Source: Nemertoderma westbladi
Taxonomy: Eukaryota; Xenacoelomorpha; Nemertodermatida; Nemertodermatidae
Assembly (NCBI GenBank): GCA_032718475.1
Contig: JAUCBJ010007322.1
Coordinates: 22,514-86,513, forward strand
Reading direction: 5' to 3'
Length of the DNA: 64,000 bases
In this document: positions 46,692 through 55,896 of the stretch, in pieces
Layout: each line of letters starts with the position of its first letter
Position numbering within the stretch: position 1 is the first letter of the stretch
Notes under the pieces: generated by a model
Database searches by the model: none
The model's input: only the letters and a program-made list of their open reading frames with translations
What the model was told of the DNA's origin: nothing
Made by a program: the position numbers and the translations under genes

Positions 46692-46973
46692 AGGTTCCAC
46701 CTTTGTGTAGTGGTTGCATTGAATTCACATCTCCCGTGGATCGTGGGTTCGATCCTCACATGGGCCAGGGCACTTTTCGCTTCGGCACGAATGCTTTAAA
46801 GGGACCAGCCAGGGCGCATCTCTGCCTTGCATCCTTAAGTGGTAGCTAAATGAGTACTGGAGTTTCCTCTGGGGAGTAAAGTTCTGGGGGAACCGCACTG
46901 GAAATAAGTCGTCAGACTTTGTGCGTAATCCCTGGCCTAGTGGCCGAAGAAAATTTACTTTTACTTTACTTTT
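46692..46973 (+). mobile_element. tRNA-derived SINE
   Basis: The 5' end is tRNA-like with an RNA polymerase III A box (TGTGTAGTGG, 46704-46713) and B box (GGTTCGATCC, 46746-46755), spaced as in tRNA promoters. A tRNA-unrelated body of about 200 bp follows, and the 3' end is a short TTTAC/TTTTAC repeat tail. It is flanked by a likely target-site duplication, ATGAATTTTA at 46682-46691 and ATGAATATTA at 46974-46983 (one mismatch in ten). SINEs encode no protein and rely on a LINE for copying; its tail differs from the (TAG)n tail of the LINE in this window, so its partner is probably another family. Confidence 0.85.
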
Positions 46974-46983
46974 ATGAATATTA

Positions 46984-47094
46984 GTATTAGTGTTAGTAAC
47001 GGGCGATTTATTTCCAAAAAATTAAATCATCGAATCAATGGAGCTTTTTTTTCTGGCCAGGAAAATGTTGGTTATCTGGATAGATCGTGTTGTG
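46984..47094. other. Short spacer between SINE and foldback element
   Basis: About 110 bases of AT-rich DNA without a recognisable feature. It forms the left flank of the Mutator-like insertion. Confidence 0.4.
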
Positions 47095-47103
47095 TATGGA
47101 AAG
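47095..47103 (+). repeat. Target-site duplication, left (TATGGAAAG)
   Basis: TATGGAAAG lies directly outside the left terminal inverted repeat and recurs perfectly at 51629-51637, directly outside the right one. A 9-bp duplication is the usual size for Mutator-like DNA transposons. Confidence 0.88.
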
Positions 47104-47339
47104 GGATCCTAGTTATTTTTTACTGAACACAAGCGAACACTCAAGAACACACCCGAACACACTCCAAAAACTACCGAACACAATCGAACACAGTCGAAAA
47201 TAAAAAGAGCACAAAAAAATAACACGGTTACCAACTTTTAGATAAAATTAGCCACGCGTTGCTTTTCTATAAGAAAATTCCCGAAATTATTGAATGAAAT
47301 TGTCGCGAAATTAAATATTCATTTCTTATCAGGTAGGCC
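47104..47339 (+). repeat. Left terminal inverted repeat with phased GAACAC motifs
   Basis: Starts GGATCCTAG. Within it, GAACAC occurs at 47125, 47135, 47145 and 47155 (exact 10-bp spacing), then after a 21-bp step at 47176 and 47186, followed by the related GAAAAT at 47196. The inner part contains ATTAGCCACGCGTTGC and TTAAATATTCATTTC, both shared with the other TIR. The left copy has a short extra stretch near 47221-47243 that is missing on the right. Confidence 0.88.
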
Positions 47340-47454
47340 AATTATTTGTTGTGCGCTGTGTATAACAAACTATGAAGGGAAGCCTACCGGGTACCGTACC
47401 TGTCATATATGTAGTAATAGCGGGTCAGCTAATAGGCCTGTTTGCCTGAGTACT

Positions 47455-47465
47455 GGAATAGCTTG
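47455..47465 (+). repeat. Target-site duplication of nested LINE, left
   Basis: GGAATAGCTTG here recurs perfectly at 51169-51179. It shows that the LINE inserted into the interior of the foldback element and fixes the LINE's exact 5' end at 47466. Confidence 0.9.
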
Positions 47466-50400
47466 AGGTCAGGTCAGGTATTCTAGGTCATTGATCAAGA
47501 AAACTTGCCACCTCCATGCAGCATAAAGGAGGTGCCACCTGTAGCTGCATAGACCCCTTTTACTAGGGCAAATCTGGTCCTGTAACTAGGACCCCCTTCG
47601 TTCTGGGATAAGGACGCCCTTGGTCCTGGATTAAGGACCCATATACTTGGCTGTAGGGGTATATGGCCTGATTAGGCAGATGGTGATCTACCAATGGCTG
47701 ATCAGGAGTAGAGTGTTCTCATGTCCACTCTGAGAGCACTTCATTGCGACCTGCACCTGGCAGCAAGGGTACAGGGCTTGACCCAGCAGATGAGCTGCAA
47801 CAGCCAATGGTGGGTCATGTGCGCCAGAGTAGATATGGGTGATGGGCCTCATATCTGACTCCATTGCGACACCCACCCTGTGGAATGGCAAACCAGGGTG
47901 TGGTATTTGCCCCGAGAGCTGACTCGGCAAAAAAGCACCCCCCAACCCCCACTATGGATTACATTAGCAATGCGGAGGTCCGGCCACTGGAGGCCAGTGG
48001 AATTACCGGACACAATCGGCCTCACAGGCGTCAGTTAACTCCTGACCGGCTGCCTGTCTCACCCCCTACTGGAGAGAGAGCAGTCAACAATTATTTGAGT
48101 CCCTTTCCTGATGACCTTTCTGGCCCAAACCCTGGGTCACCAGGGTGGCCAGATTGTGATGGGGAGAGGGATTCTGGAGTTGGAGGCTACTCTCATGTTC
48201 CACCCCGACCAACAAAGCCATTGGTGAATCTGAGGCAAGTCACTAGACTAGCCTCAGTAAACACCCTAACACTCGGGTCCCCAATGCGACAAGGTGAGCT
48301 GACTGCCTTGGCAGATAAGCTTTCTCTTAGCGCAGTGGGTGTTCAAGAGCACCGAATGCAGACTGGACAGACTGATGAGGTTCTGATTAAGGACATGGGG
48401 GGCGGTTGGCGACTCGCCCTCGCGTCAGCAGATGATAGTGGCAATGGTGGAATTGGTCTATTGATGAATCCAACTGCACATGCAGCATTGAACAAAATAG
48501 ACCAAATCTCTAACCGCATCATCCGTTGCCACTTCTCATGTTCTGGAAGACTGGCTAAGAAGTTTCCTAAGGTGGTTCTGATTGTGTGCTACTCTCCAAC
48601 TAGTGTTGCCCCTGTAGAGGAGGTGGAAAATTTCTACCACAATCTACAAGCAGCTACTGATGGAGTGGATCAGCATGCATTCTTAACATTCCTGGGAGAC
48701 TTTAATGCAAGTCTGCATCAATCACCTACATTCTTGGGTCTATAGCAATAGTGTTAACCGAAATTCTGTCCATCTTCAGGATTTTATCTCTGGAAATGGA
48801 TTGTTTTCGGCTGGAACCCAATTCAAGAAGCGAACTGGAAAGCTATGGACTCATAGTGGACCCAGTGGTCACAAGTCCCAGATAGACCATATTATGTTTC
48901 GTAGGTAATACAGGAGCTCTATACAAGACTGTAATGCATTTACACTTCGACCCTTCTCCAGTGATCACCGCCTTATTGTGGCCAAGGTAAGACTTAGTCT
49001 GCGTGCTAGCAGAACAACGAAATCTGCCTTGCTGCGGCATGACTGGTCCTCTCTGTTGCAACAGCCAAGTGTGAGATCCAGCTTCACACTACAGCTGAGC
49101 AACAGGTATGAGGCTCTTGCCTCTGAGGCGGCAGATCACTGTGAGGGCTATACTGTCTTTACAGAAGCAGTTAAGTTAGCAGCTGCAGAAACAGTTCCTG
49201 TATACCCTCGAAACAGGAAAAGGGCCCCCTGGACTGACAACAAAATTCAAAAGTGCCGAAATGACCTTCATAAGGCGCAGAAAGAGTCCTGACTCAAACA
49301 GACTACAGCTGCCAAGAATGCAGTTAAGGCTGCATCTAGGTCCCTGAACAGGCAGTACTCTGTTAATCTACAGGAGCTAATAAACCAACAAGTTGTTGCC
49401 ATCAATGATGCTGACGACAGCAGGCAATCATCCCAGGCATGGAAATCGATCAATCTGCTTACTGGGCGGAAAAGCCAACCAACCACCAAGGTTAAGGCTG
49501 AATCACCAGCCGATCGCCTCAATGGTTGGAAAGCCCACTTTGAAAAGCTCCTCAATAATGACAGGGTATTGCCTGATAACTTTATAGAAGTAACGGTGTC
49601 TGAGTCTGTACTCCCAGATATTCCCATTGGCGATATCTCCTTTGCAGAAGTGAAGGCTGCTGCAAAGAGCATTAAGACCAATCGTGCCAGTGGAGTAGAT
49701 GGTGTTCCCCCTGAGGTCTTTAAAATACCTGAGTGTTTAAAGCTCATCTATCCCATCATAGTAGACATGTACCGTACAACAAGAGTCCCACAAGAAATGA
49801 AAACAAATAAGTTGGTGCCAGTTCCCAAGAAGGGCAACCTAACACTCTATGGTTCTTTTCGGGGAATCTCATTGATCTCGATTGCTGCAAAGCTATACAA
49901 TAGGATTCTATTAAATCGCATCAGGGATCCCATTGAGAGACTGCTCCGTGGAAATCAGAATGGGTTCCGTAAAGGTCATGGGACCATGGAGCCCATTTTG
50001 GCACTTAGAAGGATAATTGAAGAATTATCAAAAAAGAAAGACAGGCATCTGGCTGTTATCTTTGTTGACTTCTTCAACTGTTGACTTCTGATGAAATTAT
50101 TGCAGCAATCAGATCAGTATACGATGGTTCGACAACATTTGTGTCTACTGTTGACGGTGACACAGAACCATTTGAAGTGTTATGGGGCGTCCTCCAAGGA
50201 GACACACTTGCACCATTCTTGTTCATTATTGTGGTTGACTATGTTCTACGCATGTCCTTAGATCATCATAATGATGATGGGGTGATGATAACTCCACCTA
50301 CTGGCTCCAGAAGTCGAGGAAATCCTGCCAAGTACCTAACTGATCTAGACTTTGCTGATGACTTAGGAGTACTCTCAGAATCATTAGAGGGAGCCCAACG

Positions 50401-51168
50401 GCTCCTCAGCTCATTAGAACATGCTGCTTCTAGTGTTGGTCTTTTTATTAACTCCAGAAAGACCAAAATTCTAACAGTTAACTTTGAAAGTCCTCAGCAA
50501 GTCTCTGATCGGATGAGCATAAGCTCAAAGGATGGTATGCTTGAGCATGTGGACGACTTCTGTTACCTGGGATCATGGATCCGGAAGTCAGGTGAGGACC
50601 TTCGAATACGTAAGGGAAAGGCATGGGCAGCCTTGAATAGGCTTTCCAGGATTTGGAAGTCACCGAGAATTAATCGGAAACTTAAGGTCCGATTATTTAG
50701 AGCAGCAGTAGTTCCAGTACTCCTCTACGGGAGTCCATGCTGGGCTCTAACTGCTGAGGACACCAAATCTCTGGATGGCACATTCACAAGAATGCTACGC
50801 CGGGTTCATTGTGTCAAGTACAATGCACACATCTCCAACCAGACACTATATAACATTGGAGGTGTCTCATTGGTTCCCCCAAGCTTGACACTAGAACAAA
50901 ATCGCCTCCGCTTTGCAGGACATTGCTTTTGCCGTGAGGACCAGCCAGTGCATAATCTTGTACTTTGGCAGCCTCATGGAGTGAATAAGCATGGTGGACA
51001 GCCCATGACTTTCTTGAGACGCATCTTAAAGGACACTGGCCTTAAAGATGCGGATGATCTAGCAAATATCATGGGTGATAGGGAGTTGTGGCGGTGCAAT
51101 TTTGTTGACAAGCCGGCACAGCATTCTTAAAAATGCAGCTGCACTGCAGCATGCCGATCCTAGTAGTA
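47466..51168 (+). mobile_element. LINE copy 2, near full length but defective
   Basis: A non-LTR retrotransposon about 3.7 kb long with a 5' UTR of about 420 bp, an APE-type endonuclease, a reverse transcriptase and a short 3' UTR ending in a (TAG)n tail, bounded by an 11-bp target-site duplication. The 5' end (AGGTCAGGTCAGGTATTC) is shared in diverged form with the fragment at 53524, which supports it as the true family 5' end. The 5' UTR contains an imperfect tandem duplication of about 120 bp (about 47665-47780 and 47780-47900, each with a CATTGCGAC core), which could be promoter monomers. Coding damage is listed with the coding remnant. Confidence 0.92.
47885..51130 (+). pseudogene. LINE endonuclease-reverse transcriptase, broken
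   Basis: The first ATG in the endonuclease frame is at 47885 (the frame is open from 47864). An N-terminal proline-rich region is followed by the APE endonuclease: VGVQEHR, GDFNA at 48695-48709, QIDHI near 48882 and SDHRL near 48960. The reverse transcriptase follows: GVDGVP, FRGISLIS, NGFRKGHGT, FVDF (first catalytic Asp) at 50061-50072, LQGDTLAPFLF, FADD at 50351-50362 and a C-terminal region like copy 1. Defects: a frameshift at about 48710-48740, an in-frame TAA at 48906-48908, a TGA at 49290-49292, and loss of about 20 codons with a frame change right after FVDF at about 50073-50087. The segment lost there partly overlaps the start of copy 1. The enzyme would nick target DNA and copy the element's RNA; this copy cannot. 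Confidence 0.9.
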
Positions 51169-51179
51169 GGAATAGCTTG
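51169..51179 (+). repeat. Target-site duplication of nested LINE, right
   Basis: A perfect copy of GGAATAGCTTG from 47455-47465, directly after the LINE's (TAG)n tail. Confidence 0.9.
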
Positions 51180-51411
51180 GTCTGGGACTGATTGCCGAGG
51201 ATATGAATTAGGATGTTAGGCCTGTTACCGTACGTAATGTACATGACTTACGGTACAACATAGATACCGGTACCTACTACTGCAGTACTGCACCGGAATA
51301 TAAAGAGCTGGGTCCCGGTTAGGTACCTACCCTGGCAGGTACCGGTTAGGGATCTCTGTCCCGGTGCTAACCACATTTAACTTCGGCCTACTACTATGTT
51401 AAATTATTAGG
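51180..51411. other. Interior right part of foldback element
   Basis: Non-coding filler between the nested LINE and the right TIR. It contains several ACCGGT/GGTACC palindromic cores (about 51265-51345). No transposase similarity is visible. Together with 47340-47454 it is the whole unique interior of the element. Confidence 0.5.
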
Positions 51412-51628
51412 CTAGGCCTGATCTGATAAGAAATGAATATTTAATTTGGCGACAATTTTATTCAATAATTTTGGGAATTTTCTTATAGAAAAGCAACGCG
51501 TGGCTAATTTTATGCTAATTTTTGTGCTCTTTCTATTTTCGACTGCGTTCGATTGTGTTCAGCAGTTTTTGGAGTGTGTTCGGGTGTGTTCTACTGTGTT
51601 CGCTTGTGTTCTGTAAAAAGATCTATCC
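51412..51628 (-). repeat. Right terminal inverted repeat with phased GAACAC motifs
   Basis: Reverse complement of the left TIR. On the minus strand, GAACAC occurs in the same arrangement: plus-strand GTGTTC at 51606, 51596, 51586 and 51576, then after 21 bp at 51555, with a GCGTTC variant at 51545. Conservation of both motif and spacing between the two diverged TIRs supports a functional role, probably transposase binding. Confidence 0.88.
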
Positions 51629-51637
51629 TATGGAAAG
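51629..51637 (+). repeat. Target-site duplication, right (TATGGAAAG)
   Basis: Perfect match to 47095-47103, directly outside the right terminal inverted repeat. Confidence 0.88.
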
Positions 51638-52670
51638 AACTTCCCGTCCAACCAATAATGCTAACGCTTCAATCAGACATACAATAATAATACAGTAATT
51701 GTGAGTTGCACAGGTTCGTGTTGATTAAACATTTTTAAGCACTTTAATTCGCCCAGGTGACGAATAGATAATGTCTCCTTATTAAATATTTTATAGCGCT
51801 TATCGGTTTATTATAACCTGAATAGATACAAATTAGTTTATTGTTTTGGTTATTTTCAGCCCTTCTGTAACCTAGGTATTTAGTGAAATGAAGGTATTAT
51901 TCACATCTTGGGGGTAAACTGCAAAGTGAAATATTAACAGCAGAAATCTTGTAAACTTCACATGTCACATGATTCGCCGTAATATTTGTCGCAGGTCTCA
52001 CCAAGCAAGAATACAGTAGATCATTGGTATCCAATGAGAAGACACGATTCAAATATTGTTTTAAAAGGCTTATTATAATTGGATAGGTTAGAATGGTCCT
52101 TCCCAGGATTTAGTCTCATGTTACAATAAATAATTATACAAAAATTAGGATTGTTACCTTCTCCTGTCTTCATCAATTAATACCTCGCAGAGTGAAGTTT
52201 AAAAGAAAGAACCAGTATCTATAATACTTGATAACAGGTTTAATGAGATCGATTTTTCTGATACATGCTATGTCTTTCACTGAGTTCATCGGAAATAGCA
52301 GACCATCTGCGTTTGTTGATTTATTACACTTACATGCTTACGGATTACTCATATGAAACTTATGCTGAGTTGTTTCTGTGATTTTGGTCTCATGCAAGCT
52401 GTCGTAAAGTTCTTATTTTAGAGACACAAATTTCTACCAGAGAGTGATTTATTTCTGTTGAGTTTATTAGCTTTAATTAACTAATATAGTAATACATGTG
52501 GGGCGAGCCACAAAGATTTGTTTACATTAGCATACACCTACTGATTTTGTATAAAAGGTCTAGAGATTCAATTTAAATTTAAATTAAGTTTTCATATGTA
52601 CAGTAACATAAATCTGATATCAAATCTTCACTCAATATATTTAATACATGACTAATCTGTTATATCTTAT
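51638..52670. other. AT-rich intergenic DNA; nothing recognised
   Basis: About 1 kb of AT-rich DNA without a coding frame, repeat unit or RNA gene that could be supported. Confidence 0.45.
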
Positions 52671-52744
52671 TTATATGATGTTGACTACCACGACTTTAGA
52701 GGGATTGTAATATTAATATTAAAACAATAAAATAGGACATGGGG
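52671..52744 (+). repeat. 74-bp direct repeat, copy 1
   Basis: Starts TTATATGATGTTGAC and ends GGACATGGGG. It recurs at 53358-53431 with one visible mismatch. The copies are 687 bp apart and enclose 613 bp that include a poly(T) run. It may be a short terminal repeat of a miniature element or a local duplication. Confidence 0.8.
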
Positions 52745-52880
52745 CCTTCCCTCAGATACTACCTAGCATTTAGGGTCACTTGGGCCACTGATAGTACTCA
52801 GGCACTAAGGCCCATCAAAAAACAACAAAATACCAAATCGATTTTAGTGCTATATAACCCAACCCAACTACCACAAGAAA

Positions 52881-53106
52881 TTTTTTTTTTTTTTTTTTTA
52901 CACCAAACCATACAGTAACTACAGGTTCCGGTAAGTATTGCACGAAATAGGCTATCCCATAAATTACGAAAAATATAGGACATTTTGTCCGCCGAAAAGG
53001 TAAGTCTAAGTAATAAATTTTATAAAAATATAAGGGTTTCGGAGATTTAAACACTGAACCCTGGAATTCGTGGTTCTCCTCATCAGCAGTGTGCCACGAA
53101 ACCCCA
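52881..53106 (-). mobile_element. Possible poly(A)-tailed SINE or retropseudogene
   Basis: Read on the minus strand, a GC-richer head (about 53106-53035) with a perfect 7-bp stem TTCGTGG/CCACGAA (53067-53073 and 53094-53100) and a weak B-box-like GGTTCAGTGTT is followed by AT-rich sequence and a run of 19 A (plus-strand T run 52881-52899). This layout fits a short retroposon. The A box is not convincing and no target-site duplication was found, so the call is tentative. Confidence 0.35.
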
Positions 53107-53357
53107 CCTCTACCCTAACAAAACTGCACCACTAAATTAAGACAATGACCAATAAATTAGAAATCCTACCGTACCACCGAACAGAGTTGAAACCACCCAC
53201 CCCCAATGTATGTTACCATCAGCCCCAAATGCATAAACATGATTTCCCAACTGAATGCAACCAACCCCAATTAGCACCTACCGGTATGTACAGATAAATG
53301 ATCAGATTTTTAAACAAAATTGCACAGATGTCAGAAAATACCCCTTTAAATATATAA

Positions 53358-53431
53358 TTATATGATGTTGACAACCACGACTTTAGAGGGATTGTAATAT
53401 TAATATTAAAACAATAAAATAGGACATGGGG
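53358..53431 (+). repeat. 74-bp direct repeat, copy 2
   Basis: Second copy of 52671-52744, with A for T after TTGAC as the visible difference. High identity over 74 bp suggests recent duplication. Confidence 0.8.
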
Positions 53432-53630
53432 TCTTAACATATATTGATGACATTATATATTCATTAGCGAAGACATATACATTCACGCATGTATTCATTA
53501 TTCAACCTACCCTATATGATCTAGGCAGGTCGAATCACGTATTCTCGGTCATTTGATCAAGAAAACTTTTCACCTGTCGTCGACAGCCACCTGTATGTGG
53601 CTTCACAAACCCCCTTTCTAAGGGCATAAT

Positions 53631-54541
53631 TATAGCAGAAATCAGATCAGTATACGATGGTTAGACAACATCGGTGATGGTAACTCCACCTACTGGCTCC
53701 AGAAGTCGAGGAAATCCTGCCAAGTATCTAACTGATCTAAACTTTGCTGATGACTTAGGAGTACTCTCAGAATCACTAGAGGGAGCCCAACCGCTCCTCA
53801 GCTCATTAGAACAGGCTGCTTCTAGCGTTGGTCTTTTTATTAACTCCAAAAAGACCAATATTTTGACAGTTTCAGCAAGTCTCTATTCGGATGCGCATAA
53901 GCTCAAAGGATGGTATGCTTGAGCATGGTGGACGATTTCTGTTACCTGGGATCATGGATCCGGAAGTCAGGGAAGTAAGGGAAACATGAGGCATGGGCGG
54001 CCTTGAATAGGCTTTCCAGCATTTGGAAGTCACATAGAATTAATCGGAAACTTAAGATACAATTATTTAGAGCATCAGTAGTACCAGTACTCCTCCATGG
54101 GAGTGCTGGGCTCAAACTGCTGAGAAACCAAATCTCTGGATGGCACATTCACAAGAATGCTACGCCGGGTTCTTTGTTTCAAGTACAATGCACACATCTC
54201 CAACCAGACACTATATAACATTGGAGTTGTCTCATTGGTTCCCCCAAGCTTGACACTAGAACAAAATCGCCTCCGCTTTGCAGGACATTGCTTTCGCCGT
54301 GAGGACCAGCCAGTGCATTATCTTGTACTTTGGCAGCCTCATGAGGTGAATAAGCATGGTGGACAACCCATGACTTTCTTGAGACGCATCTTAAAGGACA
54401 CTGGCCTTAAAGATGCGGATGATCTAGCAAATGTCATGGGTGATAGGGAGTTGTGGCGGTGCAAAATGCTGGCACAGCATTCTTAATATATATTTAATAT
54501 ATGTAATGCAGCTGTAATGCAGCATGCCGATCCTAGTAGGA
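53631..54541 (+). mobile_element. LINE copy 3, truncated and internally deleted, nested
   Basis: Homology to copy 1 begins at the RT segment with CAGAAATCAGATCAG and ends at the same 3' terminus with a short TAG tail. It is flanked by CATAAT at 53625-53630 and 54542-54547, a likely short target-site duplication. Compared with copy 1 it lacks about 100 bp between the CGATGG and GGTGATG segments (about 53670) and has several smaller deletions near 53870-53990, plus an ATATATTTAATATAT stretch in the 3' UTR. It is clearly older or less constrained than copies 1 and 2. Confidence 0.82.
53674..54486 (+). pseudogene. Reverse transcriptase remnant of LINE copy 3
   Basis: Three short frames together recall the RT palm and C-terminus of copy 1. 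FADD is kept near 53740 (NFADDLGVL), followed by frame changes near 53872 and 53980 and again near 54115. The last part (54157-54486) matches the C-terminal region up to a stop at 54484-54486, with a few missing residues just before it. No activity is possible. Confidence 0.82.
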
Positions 54542-54614
54542 CATAATCTGATCCAGGAACTAGGACCGACTTCGTTCTGGGATAGGGACGCCCTTGGCCC
54601 TGGATTAAGGATGA

Positions 54615-55896
54615 TGAGGAAATTCGGCAGGATCTTTGTACGCGCTTTTGGAGACCTTTAGCAGTTTAACCTGCCAAAATTTATATGTCTTTAGTTGGTA
54701 AATTGACTTTATAAGATGACAAGATTTAATACAAAATAAACACAACATTAGCCGAAGCCAGCCTGTGCGCGTTCATTCACCCGATGGTTACACCCGGGAG
54801 ACTGGATTCGTATGCTTAGATTTATTGCAGTGAAGCCTACATGTATTATTCGATTGATCACTAATATATAATCTCTGGCAAATATTATTCACTTTCGGGA
54901 AATATTAGCAGTTCCTTTAGGACGTGGCGCTCTATCTATGTAAACAAAGTTATGACTTACACCAAACACAACGATATGGCTTAGAATTCACGTATGAGAC
55001 GCATTCTTTAGGAGATGCTTAGTTATCAGTCTCACTCACAATCATACACACTACCGGTACCGCACAATACTGCTCACTGGTTTGCCGACAGTCACTGACT
55101 TTGATCACGTATAAAGAGAATAGCAATTGACTCAAGTAGTGGCTACCAAATAGCATTATATTCACTACAAACCACTATAATATAAGTCGCAATCGTTATA
55201 TGTAAACTGTCTCTCTAACCTGTAGTGTATCAAGAAAATTGGGAAATTTGGGTTCTTTATATATGTTCTCCAAATAATATTCAACCAAACAACAGTAAAT
55301 AGCAGTATAATAATGTATTGGACCGATATGTGATATGATATGTTAAGATAAGTTGCACTGATAACAGTTATACGCTCTATAATCTTAAGCCTACTAATGT
55401 TTCTTATAAAGTCTGAAAACAAGTTATTCCAGAGCCGTTCTTCCTGGCTTAGAATCACCAACACTGAACACTGATAAGAATAACTATAAGAATACCAGCT
55501 ACCCTTATTCTACAAAGATCTCACCCACCACAGAGAATGAGCATACAGATAGGAAATTCAGTTCAGTAGATCTGTGATAGGTCAAACTCAAAACCAACTC
55601 AAATCCTATTGGCAGATACAGAAAGCAGGGCTATGGGGCAACCTTCCTAAGCTGGTTGGACGATCGAACATAGCCCAGATCCCTTAGCACAGCAAATCAG
55701 CCAATCAACTGGTAGCTTGTACCATTCGAGCTAGAGATCCCTTTTAGAGTATTCCAGCGCCTTGGGGGGAACTGGTTAGCAAAGCAAACGAATCAGTTAT
55801 CCCACAAAAGCTTTTACACCGCTCCCAGAAAATGGGATTTAAGTCTATAAAATATACAAAATCACAGTTTCTAAAATACGAGAATACTCTAAACAG
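54615..55896. other. AT-rich intergenic DNA; nothing recognised
   Basis: About 1.3 kb without a supportable gene. The longest frame (55165-55464, minus, 99 codons) is isoleucine-rich, as AT-rich random sequence tends to be, and shows no known domain. No repeat shared with other parts of the window was seen. Confidence 0.4.

Larger units (their letters stand above)
47104..51628. mobile_element. Foldback, Mutator-like DNA transposon (non-autonomous), LINE inside
   Basis: The ends are long inverted repeats: 47104-47339 matches the reverse complement of 51412-51628 at roughly 85-90 percent by eye, both starting GGAT. A perfect 9-bp target-site duplication flanks them. Long TIRs with a 9-bp duplication fit the Mutator superfamily best; hAT, P and Merlin usually make 8-bp or similar duplications and have shorter TIRs. 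Without the nested LINE (47466-51168 plus one 11-bp duplication) the element would be only about 0.8 kb. No transposase fragment is visible, so it is non-autonomous and depends on an unseen partner. The TIRs carry phased GAACAC motifs. The superfamily call is inference; the insertion structure is directly visible. Confidence 0.85.
53524..54614 (+). mobile_element. LINE 5'-end fragment interrupted by another LINE copy
   Basis: 53524-53630 resembles the LINE 5' UTR at 47466-47575 (shared GTATTCT, TTGATCAAGAAAACTT and ACCCCCTTT stretches). 54542-54614 continues the same 5' UTR (shared TTCGTTCTGGGATA and GACGCCCTTGG, matching 47580-47635). Between them sits a separate, 5'-truncated LINE copy. The outer fragment ends after GGATTAAGG with no LINE body, so it is a 5'-only piece, unusual for LINEs, and must have lost its remainder by deletion or rearrangement. 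Confidence 0.8.

Noticed and set aside
46692-46770. Free-standing tRNA gene
   Set aside because: A and B boxes are present, but the arms do not form a full cloverleaf and the sequence continues into a SINE body with tail and target duplication.
47104-51628. LTR retrotransposon reading of the terminal repeats
   Set aside because: The repeats are inverted, not direct, and lack TG...CA ends; the flanking duplication is 9 bp, larger than the 4-6 bp usual for LTR elements.
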